6,049 nucleotides of DNA from UBA4951 sp963652335. GTDB taxonomy: Bacteria; Bacillota_I; Bacilli_A; RFN20; CAG-826. The stretch lies in assembly GCA_963652335.1 (NCBI GenBank), contig CAVJSS010000025.1, positions 1 through 6,049 on the forward strand, read 5' to 3'. Of the stretch, positions 1 to 4,106 are shown in pieces (positions within the stretch are counted from its first letter, which is position 1; each line of letters starts with the position of its first letter). The translations under genes were made by a program, and so were the position numbers. A model generated the notes under the pieces. It saw only the letters and a program-made list of their open reading frames with translations, ran no database searches and was not told the DNA's origin.

Positions 1-48
1 TTTGCGATAATGCCTTAATGCTTGCGCTTTCAGTTTCTCATCGACCAT
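1..48 (-). CDS. Partial CDS, N-terminus only, unidentified
   Basis: Sixteen codons run off the left edge, reading MVDEKLKAQALRHYRK from an ATG at 48. An AAAGGGG ribosome binding site lies about 4 bases upstream, which supports this start. The peptide is basic and looks helical. Such a start could suit a DNA-binding or transposase N-terminus, but 16 residues do not identify a family. The upstream region (49-180) has no convincing -10/-35 pair. I therefore report a likely gene start without assigning a function. Confidence 0.5.
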   Translation of the reverse strand, partial: MVDEKLKAQALRHYRK

Positions 49-125
49 AAATCCCCTTTCGGTTTGTGGTCCAGTCTTTTGTCCGCAGTCCCCACCCTTA
101 ATTAAATCGTGTAAATCTATAGTTA

Positions 126-173
126 TCTGACCATCATCAACTGTTAAAAATCAGTTTCCTAAATGTGGTCAGA
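126..173. repeat. Nested inverted repeat
   Basis: A perfect 8-bp inverted repeat, TCTGACCA (126-133) and TGGTCAGA (166-173), encloses a second one, AACTG (139-143) and CAGTT (152-156). It lies in the noncoding stretch upstream of the partial gene at 1-48. There is no T-tract beside it, so it is not a normal terminator. An operator, an RNA leader structure or a trace of a mobile-element end are all possible. The rest of 49-180 shows nothing recognisable. Confidence 0.4.
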
Positions 174-185
174 GTTATTAATAAA

Positions 186-229
186 TAAAGAAAAAGCCTA
201 AAAATCACCAAATTAAGGCTATTTTAGGC
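186..229 (-). terminator. Second (backup) intrinsic terminator after tRNA-Leu
   Basis: On the minus strand a GCCTAAAAT arm (229-221) pairs with ATTTTTAGGC (205-196), with one bulged base and a 15-base loop. TTTTTCTTTATTT follows. It lies directly downstream of the stronger terminator of tRNA-Leu, so the two form a tandem stop. The A-rich right flank means it could also work weakly on the plus strand. Confidence 0.5.
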
Positions 230-261
230 AAAAATAAAAGGTTTGACATTGTATCAAACCT
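229..261 (-). terminator. Intrinsic terminator of tRNA-Leu
   Basis: On the minus strand GGTTTGA (260-254) pairs perfectly with TCAAACC (246-240) around a 7-base loop, with one further A-T pair outside. TTTTATTTTT follows. It begins about 13 bases after the tRNA 3' end, as expected for a single-tRNA transcript. Confidence 0.85.
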
Positions 262-273
262 ATATAGTCAAAA

Positions 274-357
274 TGGTGCTCGGTACAGGAATCGAACCTG
301 CACGGGATTACCATTAGATCCTAAGTCTAACGCGTCTGCCAATTCCGCCAACCGAGC
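274..357 (-). tRNA. tRNA-Leu (anticodon TAG), CCA encoded
   Basis: The reverse complement folds as a tRNA. The acceptor arms GCTCGGT and ACCGAGC are followed by discriminator A and an encoded CCA (276-274). The D-arm reads TGGCGGAATTGGCAGACGCG, typical of leucine tRNAs. The anticodon stem TTAGA/TCTAA holds the loop CTTAGGA, giving anticodon TAG (323-321), which reads CUA and probably other CUN codons by wobble. A short variable arm and the T-arm GGTTCGATTCC follow. Length with CCA is 84 nt. It has its own upstream -10 region and a strong terminator, so it appears to be a single-gene unit. Confidence 0.96.
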
Positions 358-367
358 GTGCCAATAT

Positions 368-397
368 TGTATAACTTTATTCTTTCCATTTCATCAA
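368..397 (-). promoter_or_regulatory. Candidate promoter for tRNA-Leu
   Basis: On the minus strand TTGATG (397-392) and TATACA (373-368) are 18 bases apart. An overlapping TACAAT (371-366) is a better -10 box but has a poorer -35 partner. Transcription would start a few bases before the tRNA 5' end at 357. Confidence 0.5.
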
Positions 398-408
398 TCA
401 ATAAGGGC

Positions 409-438
409 AAAAGAAAAGGACCCAGCCAAGGATCCTTT
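409..438 (-). terminator. Intrinsic terminator of the small gene at 475-582
   Basis: On the minus strand AAAGGATCC (438-430) pairs with GGGTCCTTT (423-415), nine pairs including one G-T, around a 6-base loop. TCTTTT follows. It lies 36 bases after the stop of the 35-codon ORF. A second hairpin without a T-tract, AGTCGGG/CCCGACT (472-466 with 457-451), sits between the stop codon and this terminator. Confidence 0.8.
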
Positions 439-474
439 GAAGTTCAGGTTAGTCGGGACTTTCTCCCCGACTCC

Positions 475-582
475 TTAGAATTCGTACTTGTTATCGATCA
501 ACGAAGCAACGTAGGCGAGGAACAAGTCATTCCCTTGCTGTTCTTTCGCTTTTCTCGAATTCTTGTACACTTTCTTAATCAT
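475..582 (-). CDS. Small protein, 35 aa, unknown function
   Basis: This short ORF starts at ATG 582 and stops with TAA at 477-475. The peptide begins MIKKVYKNSRKAKEQQ and ends IDNKYEF. The N-terminal third is strongly basic (K/R-rich), and the rest contains a short amphipathic stretch (DLFLAYVASLID). It has no signal peptide and no obvious membrane helix. The case for a real gene rests on context. A perfect AGGAGG lies 8 bases before the ATG, a good promoter lies at 627-654, and an intrinsic terminator lies at 409-438, all on the same strand. It follows rarA but has its own promoter. I do not recognise the family. A small nucleic-acid-binding or ribosome-associated protein would fit the charge pattern, but that is a guess. 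The transcript could also act as an RNA. Confidence 0.72.
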   Translation of the reverse strand: MIKKVYKNSRKAKEQQGNDLFLAYVASLIDNKYEF

Positions 583-589
583 ACGAGCG

Positions 590-596
590 ACCTCCT
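590..596 (-). promoter_or_regulatory. Strong Shine-Dalgarno site of the small gene
   Basis: AGGAGGT (596-590) is a near-perfect anti-16S match 8 bases before the ATG at 582. It decides the start and is the best ribosome binding site in the window. A small hairpin, ATTCCC/GGGAAT (621-616 with 610-605), lies just upstream in the leader. Confidence 0.8.
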
Positions 597-626
597 AGCA
601 TTTAATTCCCCAAATGGGAATCAGCA

Positions 627-654
627 AGTATACGCTTTTGGAAAAGTATCGCAA
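627..654 (-). promoter_or_regulatory. Promoter of the small gene
   Basis: On the minus strand TTGCGA (654-649) and TATACT (632-627) are separated by 16 bases, close to the vegetative sigma consensus. The predicted start near 620 gives a leader of roughly 38 bases that contains the hairpin and the AGGAGG site. It lies in the 104-base gap after rarA. Confidence 0.7.
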
Positions 655-686
655 GTAGTTTCGAAAAGTTTTTTGCGTTGTTTGCT

Positions 687-1967
687 TTATAAGCGTTGCA
701 ACTTATTTTTCTTTAATAACGGCAAATTTGAAGACCTTCCGTTTCTGATCATCCTCTCGTAATTTTCGTTCAAAGCCCTTTCATAAGACGATTTGCTCAT
801 CTTGTTAGGTTCATAGAACCTCATCTCTTTCAAAAAATCTGGTAGATATTGGATTTTTTCCCAAAGGTCCGGACGATCATAAGGATACTTTTCGGCTTCA
901 CTCACGTTGACTGGGGTAAGTTTCAGATAATCTTGGACCATGAAGGGCTTGGCTTTGGCTAGATCCATGGCATTCTGAATGCCGATATCTGCCGCTTTGC
1001 TTTTTGGAGACAACGCAAGCTCGCAGACCGTAAAGCCAAGAGGGATGACCGCTTCAGGAAAACCGACTTGCTCAGCCGCTTCCAAAGCCAATTGACAACG
1101 TTGTACCGCGCTTGGATTGGCTAAGCCGACGTCTTCGTAAGCAGTGACCAGCAGTCTCCTTTTGATGCTGTCTAAGTCTTCTGCTATGCATAATCTAGCC
1201 AAATAATACAAAGCCGCGTCAACGTCGGATCCTCTGATCGATTTTTGCAAAGCCGAAACCGAATCATAATGTTCCTCTTCGTTTTTGTCCATTGCATAAT
1301 TCGGGACCCGTTCGATTGATAGAATGTCTGATTTTCCTATTTTCTTATTCCCGAATTGGATATAGGCGGATTCAAGCAAATTCAAAGCGAAGCGGAGATC
1401 TCCGCCGCTTAATTTGGCTATCGTCAAATAAGCATCTTCATCCAATTCGATTTCGTTTTTCAACCCGCTAGGAGAAGATACGGCTCTTTTTAAGCCCAAC
1501 GCTATTTGCTCTTCGCTCAATGGCTTCACTTCCAACAACCGGCATCTGGATCTAATAGCCCTATTGATGGCTATGTATGGGTTCGCCGTCGTGGCACCAA
1601 CCAAATAGAAAGTCCCGTTTTCGATAAACGGAAGCAAAAGGTCTTGCTTGGTCTTGTCCAATCTATGGACTTCATCCATTATGATTATCGCATGTCCGTA
1701 AAGCTTGCAAGAATCGATGGCTTCGACCATTTCCTTTTTATCGGTCGTAACGGCGTTCAAACGGATGAAATGAAGACCCATCGATCTAGCATAAGCTTCT
1801 GCGATCGTGGTCTTCCCGGTTCCTGGAGGGCCGAACAAAATAATGGAAGTCGGAAGCTTTTTCTCGATCGAACTACGTAAAAAACCTGAAGGGCCGACAA
1901 GTTCTTCTTGCCCGATTATTTCATTTATCGTTCTTGGACGAACGCGAAAAGCCAAAGGTTCCAACAT
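687..1967 (-). CDS. rarA: Replication-associated recombination protein A (RarA/MgsA family AAA+ ATPase)
   Basis: The 426-aa product has full family length (about 420-445). Visible motifs in order are the N-terminal RPRTINEIIGQ, Walker A GPPGTGKT (46-53), Walker B IIIMDEVHR (94-102), sensor-1 GATTANP (124-130), arginine-finger region SRCR (140-143) and sensor-2-like GGDLRFALNLLE (188-199). The C-terminal MgsA domain follows, with KSIRGSDVDAALYYLA (242-257) and YEDVGLANP. RarA proteins are cytosolic tetrameric ATPases that act at stalled replication forks, with DNA ends and single-strand binding protein. The family usually has GATTENP, so the Ala replacing Glu at 128 is a small oddity. The ATG at 1967 matches the usual family start. 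No SD precedes it, but TATAAT lies 8 bases upstream. The downstream small gene has its own promoter. Confidence 0.96.
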   Translation of the reverse strand: MLEPLAFRVRPRTINEIIGQEELVGPSGFLRSSIEKKLPTSIILFGPPGTGKTTIAEAYARSMGLHFIRLNAVTTDKKEMVEAIDSCKLYGHAIIIMDEVHRLDKTKQDLLLPFIENGTFYLVGATTANPYIAINRAIRSRCRLLEVKPLSEEQIALGLKRAVSSPSGLKNEIELDEDAYLTIAKLSGGDLRFALNLLESAYIQFGNKKIGKSDILSIERVPNYAMDKNEEEHYDSVSALQKSIRGSDVDAALYYLARLCIAEDLDSIKRRLLVTAYEDVGLANPSAVQRCQLALEAAEQVGFPEAVIPLGFTVCELALSPKSKAADIGIQNAMDLAKAKPFMVQDYLKLTPVNVSEAEKYPYDRPDLWEKIQYLPDFLKEMRFYEPNKMSKSSYERALNENYERMIRNGRSSNLPLLKKNKLQRL

Positions 1968-1975
1968 GATTTACC

Positions 1976-2005
1976 ATTATATTCAAATCGGACGTTTTTT
2001 GCTAA
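1976..2005 (-). promoter_or_regulatory. Promoter of rarA, apparently giving a leaderless mRNA
   Basis: On the minus strand TTAGCA (2005-2000) and a perfect TATAAT (1981-1976) are 18 bases apart. The -10 box ends only 8 bases before the rarA ATG, so transcription would start at or next to the start codon. No SD-like sequence exists in this gap, which supports leaderless initiation. Confidence 0.6.
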
Positions 2006-2041
2006 CGGTATTGAAAAGCCCCACTTTCTGAGGCTTAAACT

Positions 2042-2370
2042 GCGTTTAAAAGGAAAATAGAAAGCGTTATCGAAGATTATCTCAAAGGCAGCAAAAACAA
2101 AATACTGGTTATTGAGGGGGGGGTGAGACAAATCGGGAAGTCTTTCATAATTCGCAAACCGTCAAAACGATATTCGAAAACTACGTTGAAATACATTTCA
2201 AAGAGGATTTCGATGGAGAAAAGGCTTTCGACAAGACAAACGTCAAAACGACGACTTAGTTTTATTGCTGCCTTTCTGCTTTGCATGGAAACAAATTCAA
2301 AAGTGGGGGAAACAAAAGTTTATCCGCACTTATTGATGATGTTAAAAGCTTGGAATATGAAAAAAGGGCC
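2042..2370 (+). pseudogene. Decayed AAA_14/DUF4143-type ATPase gene (internal deletion, frameshift, stop)
   Basis: The only plus-strand coding trace. From about 2048 the frame reads KRKIESVIEDYLKGS and then ILVIEGGVRQIGKSF (2102-2146), matching the N-terminus and Walker A (GxRQxGKS/T) of AAA_14 ATPases with a C-terminal DUF4143 domain. After codon 2156-2158 the similarity moves back one base and continues as FENYVEIHFKEDF (2173-2211), ending at TAG 2257-2259. In that second frame KFKSGGNKSLSALIDD (2293-2340) resembles the C-terminal EVKxGxNxxxxSL region. The family is about 400 residues long, and only about 100 codons remain. There is no in-frame start codon, one frameshift, one stop and a large internal deletion. 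An 8-base G run (2116-2123) adds one residue to the P-loop. The right end runs into the tRNA-Thr terminator. Confidence 0.75.
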
Positions 2371-2379
2371 TTAAGCCCT
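2359..2379 (-). terminator. Intrinsic terminator of the tRNA-Val/tRNA-Thr unit
   Basis: On the minus strand AGGGC (2379-2375) pairs with GCCCT (2369-2365) around a 5-base loop, followed by TTTTTT. It begins 12 bases after the CCA end of tRNA-Thr. It overlaps the 3' remains of the plus-strand pseudogene. Confidence 0.75.
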
Positions 2380-2391
2380 GATTTCGTTTGT

Positions 2392-2467
2392 TGGTGCCGC
2401 CTAGCGGAATCGAACCACCAACCTATTGATTACAAATCAATTGCTCTGCCAATTGAGCTAAAGCGGC
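2392..2467 (-). tRNA. tRNA-Thr (anticodon TGT), CCA encoded
   Basis: The reverse complement gives acceptor arms GCCGCTT and AGGCGGC-ACCA, and the D-arm TAGCTCAATTGGCAGAGCA. The anticodon stem ATTGA/TCAAT holds the loop TTTGTAA, so the anticodon is TGT (2434-2432). The T-arm contains GGTTCGATTCC. Length is 76 nt with CCA. The sequence is close to typical bacterial threonine tRNAs that read ACA and other ACN codons. Only 3 bases separate it from tRNA-Val upstream, so the two are surely processed from one transcript. Confidence 0.96.
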
Positions 2468-2470
2468 ATC

Positions 2471-2545
2471 TGGTGGGTGTTATTGGGGTCGAACCAATGG
2501 CCTCTTCCGTGTGAAGGAAGCGCTCTCCCGCTGAGCCAAACACCC
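2471..2545 (-). tRNA. tRNA-Val (anticodon CAC), CCA encoded
   Basis: The reverse complement gives acceptor arms GGGTGTT and AACACCC-ACCA, and the D-arm TGGCTCAGCGGGAGAGCG. The anticodon stem CTTCC/GGAAG holds the loop TTCACAC, so the anticodon is CAC (2513-2511). The T-arm contains GGTTCGACCCC. Length is 75 nt with CCA. CAC decodes GUG only, and many low-GC Bacillota rely on a TAC isoacceptor, so this is probably a supplementary valine tRNA. It is the first gene of a Val-Thr unit with its own promoter. Confidence 0.95.
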
Positions 2546-2553
2546 GCTAGGGA

Positions 2554-2582
2554 ATAATACCCCATTCTCTAGCTAAGTCCAA
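2554..2582 (-). promoter_or_regulatory. Promoter of the tRNA-Val/tRNA-Thr unit
   Basis: On the minus strand TTGGAC (2582-2577) and TATTAT (2559-2554) are 17 bases apart, placing the start near the 5' end of tRNA-Val. It starts 11 bases after the stop codon of the nuclease gene at 2594. No terminator separates them, so read-through from that gene is also possible. Confidence 0.6.
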
Positions 2583-2593
2583 GATTTCTTCTC

Positions 2594-3967
2594 TTAAGCC
2601 ATATGGAATTCGCTTATATAACTAGCTCCATCGCCTGACGAAATCTTAAAGAATGGTTTTTCGGAAATATCATAGAAGTAATATCCATTGATCAAAGTAG
2701 GATTGGAAGCGGTAGTCGGATTGGAAGAATCACCATATGTGACGAGCGGAACGGAACCGCCGGATGTTTTCAATGCGATGTAATCGTAACCACCGAGTTC
2801 GCTCGTATTGTAGAAATAGCCGGCTCCTCCCTTTTTCATTTGAATGGAACCAGTGGTATATCCCGTCCCACAATAGGCAACGGAGAAATTCACTCCGCCA
2901 GAAACAATCGTCGTTTCGCTTTTTGGATATTCGGAAGGCCAATCGCTGATAGTGAAGGTCTTTTTAAATGAAGAAGGCGCCTCGCTGCTGCTAGATGAAG
3001 ATGTTTGAGAAGAAGACGAAGAGGAGGAAGATTGCGATGATGAATCAACGGATGAAGATGATGAATACGAAGAGCTGTCTTCGCCACAGATTGTAATGGT
3101 GTATTTGCTCGTCCTTAATCCATCGACGTCCCAAATGAAATTGGCATATTCTGGATGCTCGACGAACGGATTGCGGGCATAACCCATGTTCGCATAACGA
3201 TCATTGACCGTCTTTTCCCATTCGGTAGGAAGATATTGCATATTCCATTTCAGAAGGGTCTTTAAGGTACCCATCGTTTTAAGTTGGTTCCAATTGTCGC
3301 TTGGATTGTTGGAAAGGGTCAATCCCTTGCTATAGTACCTGCAAGCGGCATATAAAATAATTCTCGCTGCCTCACCTCTGGCTCCCTCATATGAAGAACC
3401 ATTCGACGTTTTGCTGGCTGGATCGAATTCATTGCTTTGCTCATTGCCATAGAAATAATTTCCACGGGCGCTGTTATCGGCGCTCACTGTCGGCCTGATG
3501 ACGATTGGGTCATTTTCGATCATGTTGCCACCACGGGATTTCGGCCAGCAATGTTCTCTGTTGGATTCACCGCTTGTGGCTGTTTCCGAACTTTTGGCTT
3601 CATGATAGAAAGGTATAAATGTCGAAGAATTGGCATTTGGATAGGCGGCCGCTTTCATCCCTACGGTTTTACAATCATTATAACTAGTGGTCTTGCCAGT
3701 TATAAGAGAGGCTAATTTCTCCCTGAAAACCGCCCCATAGGTGTTAAAATCCAACCCAGGGTATCTGTTATCGATAAGGCAATCGTAACTAGATTGTCCA
3801 GAAGAAGACGATGAGGAAGAGCTAGACGAAGAAGAGCCGCTAGAACTTGATGAGCCCGTATCCGATGAAGAATCGGAAGAAGAATGATTGCCTCCGTCGC
3901 ATCCAGAAAGGACCAGAGTCCCGATAAGTCCAAAGAGAAGGACTATACGTTTGGCGTAATTCTTCAT
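2594..3967 (-). CDS. Secreted endonuclease I family lipoprotein, nuclease domain N-proximal
   Basis: The 457-aa product starts at ATG 3967, 9 bases after an AAGAAAGG site. A TTG at 3976 is in frame but poorly placed. Domain order:
- residues 1-22: lipoprotein signal ending LVLSGC (lipobox Cys23);
- 24-60: serine spacer with a 12-Ser run;
- about 61-292: endonuclease I domain;
- 298-334: second serine spacer;
- 335-457: beta-rich domain of unknown role.
The nuclease core shows NREHCWPKS (136-144), where E138 and H139 match the Glu-His pair of Vvn/EndA-type nucleases. ARGNYFYG (167-174) carries a probable metal-site Asn, and RNPFVEHPE (265-273) is the usual C-terminal motif. The family cleaves DNA, and often RNA, without sequence specificity. 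The lipobox implies a surface anchor. The lone Cys in EHCWPKS is unusual. Nutrient scavenging is inferred. Confidence 0.9.
   Translation of the reverse strand: MKNYAKRIVLLFGLIGTLVLSGCDGGNHSSSDSSSDTGSSSSSGSSSSSSSSSSSSGQSSYDCLIDNRYPGLDFNTYGAVFREKLASLITGKTTSYNDCKTVGMKAAAYPNANSSTFIPFYHEAKSSETATSGESNREHCWPKSRGGNMIENDPIVIRPTVSADNSARGNYFYGNEQSNEFDPASKTSNGSSYEGARGEAARIILYAACRYYSKGLTLSNNPSDNWNQLKTMGTLKTLLKWNMQYLPTEWEKTVNDRYANMGYARNPFVEHPEYANFIWDVDGLRTSKYTITICGEDSSSYSSSSSVDSSSQSSSSSSSSQTSSSSSSEAPSSFKKTFTISDWPSEYPKSETTIVSGGVNFSVAYCGTGYTTGSIQMKKGGAGYFYNTSELGGYDYIALKTSGGSVPLVTYGDSSNPTTASNPTLINGYYFYDISEKPFFKISSGDGASYISEFHMA
2966..3076 (-). repeat. Serine-codon tract, second spacer of the nuclease at 2594-3967
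   Basis: This encodes residues 298-334, nearly all serine. TCT, TCC, TCA, TCG, AGC and AGT codons are mixed, so the DNA is low in complexity but not a simple repeat. It joins the nuclease domain to the C-terminal beta-rich domain. Confidence 0.8.
3788..3898 (-). repeat. Serine-codon tract, first spacer of the nuclease at 2594-3967
   Basis: This encodes residues 24-60, directly after the lipobox cysteine, and includes 12 consecutive serines from mixed codons. It probably extends the nuclease away from the membrane. Confidence 0.8.
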
Positions 3968-3984
3968 AAGCAACAACCTTTCTT

Positions 3985-4000
3985 GGAATCTTTAGATTCC
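3985..4000 (-). promoter_or_regulatory. Leader hairpin touching the SD of the nuclease gene
   Basis: On the minus strand GGAATC (4000-3995) pairs perfectly with GATTCC (3990-3985) around TAAA. The AAGAAAGG ribosome binding site (3984-3977) starts at the next base. The stem could affect ribosome access or mRNA stability, or the palindrome could be a DNA operator just downstream of the start site. Confidence 0.45.
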
Positions 4001-4014
4001 GTGAACGATTTTCT

Positions 4015-4043
4015 AGTATATGTTTTAGACACTTAAAAAACAA
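4015..4043 (-). promoter_or_regulatory. Promoter of the nuclease gene at 2594-3967
   Basis: On the minus strand TTGTTT (4043-4038) and TATACT (4020-4015) are 17 bases apart. The expected start near 4008 gives a leader of about 40 bases containing the hairpin and the AAGAAAGG site. The gene therefore has its own promoter despite lying 139 bases after the other nuclease gene. Confidence 0.6.
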
Positions 4044-4106
4044 TCGAATTAAGTTCGGATTTGTCTTATGTTTGGGAAATTGACAAAATCAGAAGTTGTG
4101 GGAAAA

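Noticed and set aside
358..762. 134-codon open frame on the plus strand
   Set aside because: It lies opposite the small gene, its terminator and the end of rarA, has no ribosome binding site, and its codons mirror those features.
1506..1880. 124-codon plus-strand frame inside rarA
   Set aside because: It is fully antisense to the conserved AAA+ core and has no expression signals.
2016..2036. AAGCC/GGCTT stem upstream of rarA as a terminator
   Set aside because: Only five pairs with an 11-base loop and no T-tract on the plus strand. It is weak on the minus strand as well.
2281..2514. 77-codon plus-strand frame ending GVEPMASSV
   Set aside because: Most of it is the antisense of the tRNA-Thr and tRNA-Val genes, a well-known source of false proteins. 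Only its first part is kept, as the 3' trace of the decayed ATPase.
2966..3898. Serine-codon tracts as a CRISPR array or tandem repeat locus
   Set aside because: No regular repeat and spacer units exist. The low complexity comes from mixed serine codons inside an open reading frame.
3968..3976. TTG at 3976 as the start of the first nuclease
   Set aside because: It would lie immediately after AAGAAAGG with no spacing, whereas the ATG at 3967 has a 9-base gap and starts a typical signal peptide.
4058..4090. GATTTTGTC/GACAAATC hairpin after the nuclease gene at 4107 as a terminator
   Set aside because: The stem has a bulge, a 16-base loop and no T-tract, so termination there is not supported.
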